A stretch of 64,000 bases of DNA from an uncultured bacterium (GCA_950022495.1 CATLLJ010000012.1:1-64000), one strand, 5' to 3'; positions 26,161 to 35,708 are shown, numbered from the stretch's first letter. The notes: generated by a model from the letters alone, not told the origin. A program made the numbers and translations.

Positions 26161-26532
26161 ATGAATAAAGTTTTATTAACAATTACAGTTTTATTATTAG
26201 GAAACATTTTTAGCGGAGCATTTGCAGCAAATTATTATCAGGCACCGAATGCAGGCAACTTAAACTTTTATCCGTTGATGCAGCACCAGATGGAAAAACA
26301 AGAAACACTTGACTTTGTTAATAATCCGGAAGCTTATAAAGAAAAAAGAGAAGCAAAAGATGCTCAACTCGACTATATAGAAGGTAAAACTAATTTTAAG
26401 CCTTCTTACAAACCTACGTCATTCAATCTTAATAGCACACGCGACAATAATATTCAGGAATTACCTGCACCTAGAGAAATGGAATTTTCTAAAGATGGTA
26501 ACGGACAAATTATTATTAAAGGCGTGCAGTAA
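26161..26532 (+). CDS. Small exported protein of unknown function
   Basis: A 123-residue protein with a typical Sec signal peptide (MNKVLLTITVLLLGNIFSG, then AFA|AN, cut after residue 22). The mature part is short, polar and low in structure, with Gln, Asn, Lys and Pro throughout and no Cys. AAGGAG precedes the ATG. It is divergent from the PilZ operon and converges with the sensor kinase. I do not recognise it. It may be periplasmic or surface-associated. Confidence 0.65.
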   Translation: MNKVLLTITVLLLGNIFSGAFAANYYQAPNAGNLNFYPLMQHQMEKQETLDFVNNPEAYKEKREAKDAQLDYIEGKTNFKPSYKPTSFNLNSTRDNNIQELPAPREMEFSKDGNGQIIIKGVQ

Positions 26533-26540
26533 AATATCCC

Positions 26541-27821
26541 TTAAAATTTTGCAAGAACCTTATGTTCATCTTTACCTGCAGCAATAAGCGGTAAAGTAAA
26601 CCCTGCTATATTTCTATTATCAGGATGGCTTTTTACAAATATATTGCCGCCATGAGCTTCTATGATTTTTTTAAGAGAATATAAGCCCAATCCAAAACCT
26701 ATTCTATCAAATTTTTCTTTGTTTGTAGAATTTTTATTAAAGGTTTTATTTATTTTTTCTTGCTCTATATATGGCCCAAAGCATGATATTTTTAGCTCAA
26801 AACAGGTTTCATTTTGAATAAGTTCAATTGAGATATTTGAATTTTCATAAGCTGAATGCAAACTTGTTGACAAAAAGCTGATTATTACATTTTTAAGCTC
26901 ATCTCTATCTGCATTTAGCAATATTTGCTCTTTATTAGAAATTATGTCAAAAGAAATATTTTTAGAAGTTTTAGCTTTCACCTCTAGAACACAATCATTT
27001 ATAAACTCATTAATATCAACGGTAGTACAGTGAATTGGAGCAAATTCATTAAATTCTCTATAATTCATCAAAACAGATTTCAACATCTCATAAGTATAAT
27101 TGCAAGACTCAAGCATAATTGTAAACATTTCTCTCTGTTCTTTTGTAATAGTCCCGAAAGTTTCGTTTAAAAGCAACTCTAAAGCTCTAATTTGAGCAAT
27201 TACAGGAGTTTTAATATCATGAGTAAGAGTTGAAACATAAGTTTCTCTTTCTTTTTGAATACGAACCTGTGCATCTATATTACAAATAAAAGTAACAATT
27301 GTTTCAATTTTTCCATTATTACCTCTAACAGGAATTTTAGAAATTCTATACAAATATTTTTCACCATCATTTGATATAAACTCTTTCTGGCATTCCATAC
27401 TCTGACCTATTTGCAGGAGTTTATTATCAATTTTATTTAGTTCCAATTTTATATCACCAATTGAAAAATAAACAATTTCGCTGTCTAAAATCTCATCTAT
27501 ACCTGATTTATAAAATTTAGAGCCCCTTGAATTACCCGCAACAAAGTTCCCGTTTGTATCAGTAATAAAAGATATTATTGGAGAATGTTTTACAAGTGAA
27601 TACACAGATGCATCCAAATCAACTATATCAAGAGCAGAATCATTCTTTTTTGCTAAAAATGTATCCAAAGATAAGAAATAAGCTGCAAAAATAAAATACG
27701 AAATAACCCCATATAAAATAGTATTTTCAACAATAAAATTTGAAAAAAAAACAGTCAATAATAAATAAATCGGGGGCACAAAACTGATACCATTAAATAA
27801 CAAACTTTTAATCATATACAA
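26541..27821 (-). CDS. Membrane sensor histidine kinase with degenerate ATP site
   Basis: The 426 residues begin with two membrane helices (about 1-52), a PAS-like sensor domain (about 65-185), and a HisKA dimerisation helix with the phospho-acceptor His in TLTHDIKTPV. The ATPase domain is odd. The N-box Asn is missing (SFLSTSLHSAY where NxLxNAxKY is expected), and the G1 box Asp is missing (SCFGPYI for DxGxGI). The G2 region GFGLGLYSLKKIIEAHGG is kept. It may be a pseudokinase, a phosphatase, or a dimer partner of another kinase. No regulator is adjacent. It follows the PfkB gene by 150 bases. Confidence 0.82.
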   Translation of the reverse strand: MYMIKSLLFNGISFVPPIYLLLTVFFSNFIVENTILYGVISYFIFAAYFLSLDTFLAKKNDSALDIVDLDASVYSLVKHSPIISFITDTNGNFVAGNSRGSKFYKSGIDEILDSEIVYFSIGDIKLELNKIDNKLLQIGQSMECQKEFISNDGEKYLYRISKIPVRGNNGKIETIVTFICNIDAQVRIQKERETYVSTLTHDIKTPVIAQIRALELLLNETFGTITKEQREMFTIMLESCNYTYEMLKSVLMNYREFNEFAPIHCTTVDINEFINDCVLEVKAKTSKNISFDIISNKEQILLNADRDELKNVIISFLSTSLHSAYENSNISIELIQNETCFELKISCFGPYIEQEKINKTFNKNSTNKEKFDRIGFGLGLYSLKKIIEAHGGNIFVKSHPDNRNIAGFTLPLIAAGKDEHKVLAKF

Positions 27822-27971
27822 AAACCTTATTTTTTCATAAATCTCAAAAAAATTCTGAAATCATACATTCAACTATCGGCTATATATATATTTAACAACA
27901 TTTTAATCCAGAATAAAATAGCCGAAGTGGATAATTCACCTGACTAGCATGGCAAATAACTTATTACCAGA

Positions 27972-29021
27972 TTATACACCTTCAATCTGAACAGTTATAT
28001 TCGGATTGGTTTTCATGATTCTATCAATTTCATCAAAAGTTAACAAACCATTCGTTGCACCAAATTTTGCAACAACACCGGCTGCATTAATAGAAGCTGC
28101 AATTAAAGAATTCGGAATATCGCCTTTAAATTTCACTAATGCAGCACAGAAGGTTGAAGCAAATGCATCACCTGCTCCAAGAGTAGATGTTACAGGGCCG
28201 TCAAAACATGGACAATAATAATAGTTTTTACCATCATAAGCATAAGCTCCTGCACCACCATCAGTTATAACAATAATCTGATAATCTGAAACCTTCAATT
28301 TTTTAAACATTTCTTTCAAATCAGGATGAACAAGACTATTAGAATATTTTATATCTTTTGTATCTGAACGAAGTTGAATGCCTGTTGCCATTGATGCTTC
28401 TTCTTTATTTAATACAACAATTTGAGCATATTCTAATATCTTTTTAAGATAATTGAACCCTTTTTTAATCCCGGTAGTTCCGGCATTGAAACAAACATAA
28501 GTATCATTTTCTTTTGCAAATTTTACAATATCATCAAGAGCTTTATTGCTATCACCATTTAATGGAGCAATATATAAAAGATTTGCTTTTTTAATAGCAT
28601 CAAAGTTAATTTCATTTTCACAAATCAAAGCGTTCGCACCACGGTGAGCCAGAACAGTTCTATCACCCTCAAAACTTGTCAAAATAATGGAAAAACCGGT
28701 ACTTACATCTTTATTCTGAATTACATTTGAAAGATTAACCTTTGTATGCTCAAAAGCTTTAAAAATACCTTTAGAATATAAATCATCTCCGACTTTAAAA
28801 ATTGCACTTGTTTTAAAGCCTAAATTATCAAAGTTAAAAGCAGTATTAACACCGCCACCGCCAATTTGAGAATCAAAATCAGTAATTTCCAATTTAGAAC
28901 CATAAGGATAACTCATGAATTCAGTATTTTTATCCTTTTTCCTGACAGATACAACTGCTGCATCATCGCATTCAACAAATACATCCATTGTGGCACTGCC
29001 AATTGTTATTACTTCAAACAT
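27972..29021 (-). CDS. PfkB-family carbohydrate/nucleoside kinase
   Basis: Ribokinase-fold kinase. The two PfkB signatures are present: GGGGVNTAFNFDNLG near the N-terminus and TSTLGAGDAFASTF near the C-terminus, with the catalytic Asp in GAGD. I prefer the second in-frame ATG (29021) because GGAG lies nine bases before it and nothing precedes the first ATG (29036). That gives 349 residues beginning MFEVITIGSATMDVF. The extra central segment (about 205-240) is not diagnostic. Substrate may be ribose, fructose, adenosine or similar. Confidence 0.85.
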   Translation of the reverse strand: MFEVITIGSATMDVFVECDDAAVVSVRKKDKNTEFMSYPYGSKLEITDFDSQIGGGGVNTAFNFDNLGFKTSAIFKVGDDLYSKGIFKAFEHTKVNLSNVIQNKDVSTGFSIILTSFEGDRTVLAHRGANALICENEINFDAIKKANLLYIAPLNGDSNKALDDIVKFAKENDTYVCFNAGTTGIKKGFNYLKKILEYAQIVVLNKEEASMATGIQLRSDTKDIKYSNSLVHPDLKEMFKKLKVSDYQIIVITDGGAGAYAYDGKNYYYCPCFDGPVTSTLGAGDAFASTFCAALVKFKGDIPNSLIAASINAAGVVAKFGATNGLLTFDEIDRIMKTNPNITVQIEGV

Positions 29022-29155
29022 ATACCTATTCTCCATTTATTACAGTGTTATTTTAACACAAAATATTAAATTATGTGAATATAGTTTAATATTTTAGCAA
29101 AAAACATTATTTTCAGGTTTAAAAATAACACTGTATTTTAAATAAGGAATCTTTC

Positions 29156-31714
29156 ATGAAAATTCAATTTATACCTCAAATTTACACTGCAAAAAATAAC
29201 CCGCAACTAAAACAGAACAATAATAATTCAAATAATACAGAAATAAAAAATATGTCATACAGCCCTATTGCATATCAAGACTACAATATTAGTTTTGGTG
29301 CAAGAACGCCTGAAGATTTTTATGAATTTAACGCCCAGAGTATGCCTTATTCAATGCAAAATTATTTAAACTATAACAAAGAAGAAAGAAAAAATATTCC
29401 ACCGGAACAAATGATGTTTGAAGTGTTTAAACATCTGGATAAAGCAGAAAACTTTGAAGAGGTAAAAACAAAGTACTATCCTAATGAAGATTTATTTAAA
29501 ACCCTTCATCCTCTTAAAATAAACTCAAGAAAAGGTATACTTTCAGAAATTAAAGTAGCAAGAGATTTAAGTTCTACACCATTATTAAAAGATGGTTCTG
29601 ATGATTTTGGAATGTATCTTTTGAAGAAAATTTACAAAGAAGGTAAAACATTAAAAGAAATCAGCAAAGATTTCCTTGAAAAAGACATTAACCCTGAATA
29701 CAAAGGATTTATAACAGCTCCGGTGACTTATGATACAACTTCAGCTTACGGAATTAAATTTCCAAATAACGGATTCTGGCATTCATTTATCGCAACACGT
29801 GAAGAATACAAAAAATTCTTTGTAACACTGCCTAAAAATATGGTAGATCCAAATAGAGTTGAAGCTAGTGGTTCAAAATCATCAAATAGAACCGCATCTG
29901 CCAATGGAAATAATAATGAAATCACAACAAAAAGAGCACCTAGAAAATACAGATTACAAAATTACAGAAAAAATCAAATTAAAAATGATATCAAAACTGG
30001 TAACGCTGATATAGAATCTGTTGAAAAAGCAGTTAGAAGAAGATTTTCTAAAAATGATCCCGAAGCTTCATTTTTAATAAAATATTTAAGCCCAATAATG
30101 ACAATTGCTGCCGATAAAGTTCATTTATCAGAAGAAATGAGATATTTCTTTGAATCTGAAGAAAATAACCTAAGCAGCAATAAATCCAAAATGGAAAGAT
30201 TCTGGAGAACAAATTCTGAGTTATTAGAAAATTACTCAACCGCAATCACAGATACAATGGAATTATTTGAAAATGTCTTTGGCGGAGGAGGATTAATTCC
30301 GATTAACAGTGACTATGAACCAATAACTTCAAAATCTGAAAAACAAACTCCAATTGATTTTGTAAATTCTGAATTCATTGAACTACTTAACTTTACTCAA
30401 CAAATCAAACCAACACGTGATGCAAGATATGCAAAACATGAAGAAGAACAAAAAATGTGGGAAGAACATTTCTTAGAAAGATATGGCGAAGTAAAAGAAA
30501 ATGAAGAAATTATTTCATCTAATATCTCAGAATTAGACGAAGCTAAAGTTGACTTAACTGTGCAAGAAGCTCTAGAAAAGAGTCAAAAAGCGAATCCGAA
30601 TACAAAGATTTATGAGTTCATGTTAGAAGACGGTACAAAAGTATCTCTTGCTGTTAACTTTAGAGACATATTAAATAAAGAATTTACACGTGAATATGCT
30701 AATTTACCAAAATGCTACATAAATAAATATTTAAAATTTTTAATGAACCATCCTCAGGTAAGTGAAAATTTATTATTATCTTATATAGCTAATGTACAAA
30801 ATCTACTTATTAATAGTAATTTTATATCTGATTCAGATAACTACTCAGACGAAGAACGTCAATCTCTAAATCTTCAAGCTATTAATGAAATTAAAAGTCA
30901 ATTACTACCCGGAAATGAAGTTATAGATACTTTATATGATTTACGTAAAGAATTTGAAGAAGCAAATCCTCAATTTATAAAAAGAGTAAGACATGCAATG
31001 ATGGAATATTCTACGAGTTTACCGATTCCGAATGAAGATTATTTAAAAGATCTTGTAAAAGAAAAACTCAGAGAAATAGAAGAAGCTGGCTTCATAGAAA
31101 ACAATACTCAGGAACAACATTTAAAAAGCTTAACTACATTATATGAAACTGTCATTGGCACATTAAATGATATGAAAGATCATACAATAGCGTATATGGA
31201 TACAGGTAATCTTGAATCCGGATTATCTTTCTTGAGCATTAGCAATGATACTGAAAATAAAACTACAAAACTAGATAAAATAATGCAAAAATATCAAAAA
31301 CCTCTTTCTAATTCTGAAAGAACAAAAATTACTAGAGTACTTATGGACTCGATTTTGAAATTAGATCCTTATTCAACTAAAGCATTTGGAGAACCTCAAA
31401 TTGCTGCATTTTATAAAACCTGTACAGAAGTATTAAAGAAAAAAGAAAGTAATAAAATAAGACGAGAAATATCTAATTTAATTTCAGAACAAGTAACTAC
31501 TGATAATACAACATTAAGATACATAATAGAACCACAAGCTGATAAGAATTTACGTGAAGCAATAATCGAACGAGAAATTTCTAATTTAATCCATGAAAAT
31601 ATATCTGTATTTAAAATGGTTGCATCTGTAGATGCAGAAATTTTAGAGCAGTATATCAAAGCTACTGACATGAATCTATATAGACAATTATCATTAATGA
31701 ATAAGAATATGTAA
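29156..31714 (+). CDS. Large lineage-specific protein with an N-terminal SFGA tag
   Basis: An 852-residue protein I cannot assign. It has no signal peptide and no clear membrane helix. It is rich in Lys, Glu and Asn, and mostly helical by composition. The first 45 residues are polar and Asn-rich, followed by ISFGART (SFGA at residues 46-49), the motif type shared with other unknowns in this window. A basic segment lies around residues 245-275 (KRAPRKYRLQNYRKN). The rest has no catalytic signature I can see. It stands alone in its own transcript and ends in a strong terminator shared with pnp. Confidence 0.7.
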   Translation: MKIQFIPQIYTAKNNPQLKQNNNNSNNTEIKNMSYSPIAYQDYNISFGARTPEDFYEFNAQSMPYSMQNYLNYNKEERKNIPPEQMMFEVFKHLDKAENFEEVKTKYYPNEDLFKTLHPLKINSRKGILSEIKVARDLSSTPLLKDGSDDFGMYLLKKIYKEGKTLKEISKDFLEKDINPEYKGFITAPVTYDTTSAYGIKFPNNGFWHSFIATREEYKKFFVTLPKNMVDPNRVEASGSKSSNRTASANGNNNEITTKRAPRKYRLQNYRKNQIKNDIKTGNADIESVEKAVRRRFSKNDPEASFLIKYLSPIMTIAADKVHLSEEMRYFFESEENNLSSNKSKMERFWRTNSELLENYSTAITDTMELFENVFGGGGLIPINSDYEPITSKSEKQTPIDFVNSEFIELLNFTQQIKPTRDARYAKHEEEQKMWEEHFLERYGEVKENEEIISSNISELDEAKVDLTVQEALEKSQKANPNTKIYEFMLEDGTKVSLAVNFRDILNKEFTREYANLPKCYINKYLKFLMNHPQVSENLLLSYIANVQNLLINSNFISDSDNYSDEERQSLNLQAINEIKSQLLPGNEVIDTLYDLRKEFEEANPQFIKRVRHAMMEYSTSLPIPNEDYLKDLVKEKLREIEEAGFIENNTQEQHLKSLTTLYETVIGTLNDMKDHTIAYMDTGNLESGLSFLSISNDTENKTTKLDKIMQKYQKPLSNSERTKITRVLMDSILKLDPYSTKAFGEPQIAAFYKTCTEVLKKKESNKIRREISNLISEQVTTDNTTLRYIIEPQADKNLREAIIEREISNLIHENISVFKMVASVDAEILEQYIKATDMNLYRQLSLMNKNM

Positions 31715-31723
31715 AATGCAGTA

Positions 31724-31764
31724 AAAAAGCGAGAAAACAGATAATATCTGTTTTCTCGCTTTTT
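31724..31764. terminator. Bidirectional terminator between the 852-residue gene and pnp
   Basis: A 19-base-pair perfect stem (31724-31742 with 31746-31764) has a three-base loop, an A-run on the 5' side and a T-run on the 3' side. It serves both converging genes. Confidence 0.88.
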
Positions 31765-31776
31765 ATTATTCTAAAA

Positions 31777-33915
31777 TTATTGAGCTTTTGCTTTATCTTC
31801 TTCGGTAACACCTTTGATTGTAAGGTTAACTCTGCCTTTTTCGTCGATTTTGATAACCTTAACAATAACTTCTTGGCCGATAGTCAAGTGTGGTTCAATT
31901 GCTTCAATTCTTTCGTTGCAAACTTGAGAAATGTGAACCATACCGTCTTTACCGCCGCCAAGTTCAACAAATGCACCGATAGGAATAATTCTTACAACTT
32001 TACCTTTGATAACCATTCCAACTTCAGGTTTAAATGTCAAATCTTTAATCATTTTAATAGCGATTTGAGCACCTTCCTGATCATTAGAAGTAATAGTTAC
32101 CACTCCGCTGTCCTGAATATCAATTTCAGCACCAGAAGCGTCAATAATTGCACGAATTTGCTTTCCGCCAGGTCCGATAACAGTTCCGATATCTTCAGTC
32201 GGAATAGTCATTGTTGTAATACTTGGTGCAAATGGAGACATTGGTCCTGGTTCAGTAATTGCTTCTCTCATTTTGCCTAAGATATGCAATCTGCCTTCTT
32301 TAGCTTGAGCTAAAGCTCTGCGTAAAGTTGCATTCGCAATACCTTTAGCTTTCATATCCATTTGAAGAGCTGTAATGCCGGTATCGTTACCTGTAACTTT
32401 GAAGTCCATGTCGCCTAGGAAGTCTTCAATACCTTGAATGTCAGTTAAAACAACAGGTTCTTTACCTTCTTCGGTAATCATACCCATTGCAACACCGCCA
32501 ATCATGCATTTTACAGGAACACCAGCGTTCATCAATGCCATAGAAGAACCGCAGGTTGAAGCCATTGATGTAGAACCATTTGATTCCAAAACATCAGAAG
32601 TTACACGGATTGTATAACCAAATTCTTCCTGAGAAGGAAGAGCAGGAACATTAGCCCGTTCTGCTAATGCACCGTGACCAACTTCACGTCTGCCCGGTCC
32701 TCTAAGAGGTTTTACTTCACCAACTGAGAAGCCAGGGAAGATATATTTATGCATGTAAGTTTTTTCAGTTTCAGGATCAACGCCGTCAAGTTCCTGTTTC
32801 ATAGCAGGACCTGCAAGTGTTGCAACTGATAATACCTGAGTTTGCCCTCTAGTAAATACAGCTGAACCGTGAGCACGAGGAATAACCCCAACTTCGCACC
32901 AGATAGGACGAACTTCGGTTGGTTTTCTACCGTCAGCTCTTACGCCTTCGTCAAGGATCATTGTACGCATAATTTTCTTTTCAGCGTTTTTAAATTCCTC
33001 TGCAACAAAGTCAATTCCTGTTTCTTCAATGATTTGTTTAATATAGTGGTCATCAGCTAAAGCATCAATTTTTTCTTTAACTAACTTTTTAGCTTCTTCT
33101 AATTTTTCTTGTCTGTATGCTCTGTCAAAATTATGATAAGCATCAAAAATCATTGCACCTGCAGTTTCGTTGATAATATTTTTCAATTCTGTTGTATCGT
33201 AAGGGTTAACGAATTCTTGTTTTTCAACGCCGCAAGTTTTAGCGAATTCAACTTGAGCTTCGCATTGTTTTTTGATTTCTTGTTGAGCAAATTCAACAGC
33301 AGCCATAATATCGTCTTCAGTAACAAATTTACATCCTGCTTCAACCATGATTACAGAATCATGAGTACCAGCAACAACGATATCTAAATCAGATTCTTTA
33401 GCCTGTCTGTGAGTAGGATTAGCAATCAAATTGCCTTCTGCATCTCTTGAAACTCTAACTGCACCGATAGGTCCTTCAAAAGGAGCCCCAGAAAGCATTA
33501 AAGCACAAGATGCACCTAACATAGCCAATGTATCAGGCTGATTTTCTTGATCGTAGCTGAATAATTGAGCAACGATTTGAATATCATTTCTATAACCTTT
33601 AGGGAATAAAGGTCTGATAGGTCTGTCAATTAATCTTGAAACAAGGATAGCTTTATCACTTGCTTTACCTTCTGAACGGTTGTAGCCGCCCGGAATACGA
33701 CCAATTGAAGACATTCTTTCTTCATAATCAATTAATAATGGGAAAAAGTCGATACCTACTCTTGGTTCTTTTGATACAACACAGTGTACAAATAACATTG
33801 TATCACCGCATCTTACTGTAACAGAACCGTTAGTAGATTGACCATACTTTCCAGTTTCAATAGTAACGGTTTTGCCACCGATTTCTAATTGAAAAGATTT
33901 TGTTTCAGGTTTCAT
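31777..33915 (-). CDS. pnp: Polyribonucleotide nucleotidyltransferase (PNPase)
   Basis: 3'-5' phosphorolytic exoribonuclease of mRNA decay, 712 residues. Domains in order: first RNase PH core (about 12-145), helical linker, second RNase PH core (about 320-540, with FTRGQTQVLSVATL, GPGRREVGHGALAERA, and the DILGDMDFKVTG-like metal region), KH domain with the GxxG loop in VIGPGGKQIRAI, and S1 domain (GMVIKGKVVRIIPIGAFVEL). The C-terminus is short after S1. It is single-gene on the minus strand and rpsO is not adjacent, unlike the common rpsO-pnp pair. Confidence 0.97.
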   Translation of the reverse strand: MKPETKSFQLEIGGKTVTIETGKYGQSTNGSVTVRCGDTMLFVHCVVSKEPRVGIDFFPLLIDYEERMSSIGRIPGGYNRSEGKASDKAILVSRLIDRPIRPLFPKGYRNDIQIVAQLFSYDQENQPDTLAMLGASCALMLSGAPFEGPIGAVRVSRDAEGNLIANPTHRQAKESDLDIVVAGTHDSVIMVEAGCKFVTEDDIMAAVEFAQQEIKKQCEAQVEFAKTCGVEKQEFVNPYDTTELKNIINETAGAMIFDAYHNFDRAYRQEKLEEAKKLVKEKIDALADDHYIKQIIEETGIDFVAEEFKNAEKKIMRTMILDEGVRADGRKPTEVRPIWCEVGVIPRAHGSAVFTRGQTQVLSVATLAGPAMKQELDGVDPETEKTYMHKYIFPGFSVGEVKPLRGPGRREVGHGALAERANVPALPSQEEFGYTIRVTSDVLESNGSTSMASTCGSSMALMNAGVPVKCMIGGVAMGMITEEGKEPVVLTDIQGIEDFLGDMDFKVTGNDTGITALQMDMKAKGIANATLRRALAQAKEGRLHILGKMREAITEPGPMSPFAPSITTMTIPTEDIGTVIGPGGKQIRAIIDASGAEIDIQDSGVVTITSNDQEGAQIAIKMIKDLTFKPEVGMVIKGKVVRIIPIGAFVELGGGKDGMVHISQVCNERIEAIEPHLTIGQEVIVKVIKIDEKGRVNLTIKGVTEEDKAKAQ

Positions 33916-34037
33916 AATAATTTACCTTTTCTTTCTGCGCATCATCTAACGCCTTTAAGTTATACACTTCCGTTTACAAGATAATTATACATCAAAAAGA
34001 GGTAAATAGAGTAAATATTTATATAATTTCACAAAAT

Positions 34038-34062
34038 AAAAGACCTCATCGAGAGGTCTTTT
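34038..34062 (-). terminator. Terminator of the small membrane protein gene
   Basis: A ten-base-pair stem AAAAGACCTC/GAGGTCTTTT (34038-34047 with 34053-34062) with a five-base loop. On the minus strand it follows the stop at 34084 by about 20 bases and is trailed by TTTTATTTTG. Confidence 0.75.
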
Positions 34063-34083
34063 TATTATATTGAGATTAATCTA

Positions 34084-34509
34084 CTAATCAACTTCAATAT
34101 TATTACTATTTTTATTATTAGCAATAATATAAGCAATTACGGCACCTGCGAGAGGTAAAAATGCACCCGGAAGTGTCCAGATAGTTTGTTCTTTTTTAAT
34201 TTGTTTTACTAAATCTCTGTCTTTCACAGGATCTAAATCAAATTTTTCTGCAATTTTCTTGTTAGAACGTAATCCATAATAAGCAGTTGAGAAAAGACCG
34301 CCGAAGCATGCCCACCCGCAAGCTTTTGTTCTGGCTTTTTTAATTATTTTTTGCTTATCTCTTGTTGATAAATCAGATTTTGTAAGTTCTACAACATCTT
34401 CATCGACTTCACCTTTAGCACAAAAATTAACTTTATTTGCCGAAATTGATGCGGATTTAACACTAGAGACAGGGTTTGCAAAATTAACACCTGAAACACT
34501 CAATGTCAT
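34084..34509 (-). CDS. Small membrane protein of unknown function
   Basis: A 141-residue protein. Residues 1-27 are Ser/Val/Asn-rich, followed by KVNFCAKGE (VNFCAK at 27-32), a weaker form of the N-terminal motif seen in other unknowns here. A hydrophobic, Cys/Gly-rich segment lies at about 62-80 (ACGWACFGGLFSTAYYG) and a second at about 112-130 (LPGAFLPLAGAVIAYII). Between them is a charged helix. No family is recognised. It sits upstream of pnp on the same strand but with its own terminator. Confidence 0.6.
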   Translation of the reverse strand: MTLSVSGVNFANPVSSVKSASISANKVNFCAKGEVDEDVVELTKSDLSTRDKQKIIKKARTKACGWACFGGLFSTAYYGLRSNKKIAEKFDLDPVKDRDLVKQIKKEQTIWTLPGAFLPLAGAVIAYIIANNKNSNNIEVD

Positions 34510-34633
34510 ACACTACCACCTTTCATTAGTTTGTATATTAATAATAAGTTATAATACCTAAAATTTTTGTTATATTACTAAATTTATATTAAGAAATATT
34601 AAAAAGGAGAAAACAAAAAGTAAAATGAATTTA

Positions 34634-34642
34634 TGATATAAT
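34634..34642 (+). promoter_or_regulatory. Extended -10 promoter for tRNA-Arg(CCU)
   Basis: TGATATAAT is a perfect extended -10 (TGn then TATAAT). It lies 12 bases before the tRNA, so transcription would start within a few bases of the mature 5' end. No clear -35 is needed with this motif. Confidence 0.6.
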
Positions 34643-34654
34643 AAAAATATATTT

Positions 34655-34728
34655 GGCTTCGTAGCTCAGCAGGATAGAGCAGTGGTTTCCTAAACCAAAG
34701 ATCGCGCGTTCGAATCGCGCCGGGGCCA
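34655..34728 (+). tRNA. tRNA-Arg (anticodon CCU)
   Basis: Cloverleaf with acceptor GGCTTCG/CGGGGCC (two G-U pairs), D arm GCTC/GAGC, anticodon stem with one end mismatch around the loop TTCCTAA (CCT = anticodon), and T loop TTCGAAT in a GCGCG/CGCGC arm. CCA is not encoded. A partly inverted copy of its T arm lies 30 bases downstream. Confidence 0.92.
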
Positions 34729-34760
34729 TGTTTTATTGTTTAAAGAATAAAGAGAAGCGA

Positions 34761-34797
34761 TTCGAACGCACAAGGCGAAGCCTTGTCTGTCGTTCGA
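34761..34797. other. GC-rich hairpin carrying an inverted tRNA T-arm fragment
   Basis: TTCGAACG (34761-34768) pairs with CGTTCGAG (34790-34797 region). Inside it CAAGGC/GCCTTG (34771-34776 with 34780-34785) forms a tight inner hairpin with a GAA loop. The outer arm GCGATTCGAACGC is the reverse complement of the T arm of the tRNA-Arg just upstream. It lies at the 3' end of both the tRNA and the convergent metallopeptidase-like gene, so it may act as a terminator, or may be a scar of recombination at the tRNA. Confidence 0.5.
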
Positions 34798-34802
34798 GCG
34801 AA

Positions 34803-35708
34803 TTACGGTTTCACAATACTTATAAAATCTGAAAGTTTTTTATTAAATTTTATTTGTTTTCCATAAGCTTCTTTTTCTAAAAGAGATTGGTTTCTATCTG
34901 AAGCCATAAGAGCCTGTCTGTATAGCTCTGCTTTTTCTCTGGCACCCTCAGATAATTCTCCCTGTGAAGCTGCAACCTGTTGATAGAAGCTTTCATTAAA
35001 ATCTTCTGAATATTGTGCACGTTTTTTTGCTATGAACTCTTCAAATTCAGTATCTGTAACTTTATCAAACGGTTTTCCAAATATTCTTTGTGAAGCTTTA
35101 CCGCCCCTAAACTCACCGTCAAGCTTTAATTCATTTAAAATACCAATAGTTCGGGCATCTATTATTCCATCTTTGCCAAAACCCCTATATAAATAATCAA
35201 ATTGTCCGAAATGAATCAGTTCATGATACATCTCGGATAAATTACCCTTTGTACCAACAGAAACAGTTCCATTCACAAAATTGTACATGGCAAAACCGGT
35301 TTCACCAAACTCCGGATTGATAATAAGTTCCGGAGCTTTTTCGTATCCCATAAATTTAGTTAATTTATTATACATTTTTGGAATATCAGCAAAAGCACCT
35401 GTTTCATATAAATCGGTAAAAAATGCAGCTGTATCTGAATCAATTTTGCCATCATCTATTAGTTTTTGTAATTCTTTTTGTTGAGCAGAAGTTAATTTGA
35501 ATAAATTCTTTTTTCCTCTAGTTGCCAGATAAACGCCGGCACCAACAACGGCAAGACCACCTAAGGCTAACCCCGCTTTGAGCCCTGTAGATAAATGCTT
35601 TTTATCATTATTTGCAATATCAGAATTTGTGGCTGCATCCTTCTGAACCGCAGAGTTTGAGGTCCAAGATAAATTTGAAACTTTTATTGCATTTACAGGT
35701 AAAATCAT
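34803..35708 (-). CDS. Membrane-anchored HExxH putative metallopeptidase
   Basis: A 301-residue protein with one membrane helix at about 44-65 (LKAGLALGGLAVVGAGVYLA). The N-terminal 43 residues are polar and Ser/Asn-rich, beginning ILPVN like the HNH protein at 44486. The larger C-terminal part holds MYHELIHFGQ, an HExxH zinc-site motif, and a Glu-rich stretch about 30 residues later (NELKLDGEF) that could supply the third ligand. A YxxxFxxK basic C-terminal helix follows. No named peptidase family is certain. It is divergent from the CHAP gene, sharing its promoter region. Confidence 0.65.
   Translation of the reverse strand: MILPVNAIKVSNLSWTSNSAVQKDAATNSDIANNDKKHLSTGLKAGLALGGLAVVGAGVYLATRGKKNLFKLTSAQQKELQKLIDDGKIDSDTAAFFTDLYETGAFADIPKMYNKLTKFMGYEKAPELIINPEFGETGFAMYNFVNGTVSVGTKGNLSEMYHELIHFGQFDYLYRGFGKDGIIDARTIGILNELKLDGEFRGGKASQRIFGKPFDKVTDTEFEEFIAKKRAQYSEDFNESFYQQVAASQGELSEGAREKAELYRQALMASDRNQSLLEKEAYGKQIKFNKKLSDFISIVKP

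Noticed and set aside
27822-27971. A tRNA-like stretch near 27900-27960
   Set aside because: No acceptor or anticodon arm can be paired. It is an ordinary 150-base gap.
31780-33387. Several open frames of 60-166 codons on the plus strand inside pnp
   Set aside because: They are antisense to a well-conserved pnp and are rich in Asn, Cys, Phe and Ser, as expected for antisense frames of AT-rich genes.
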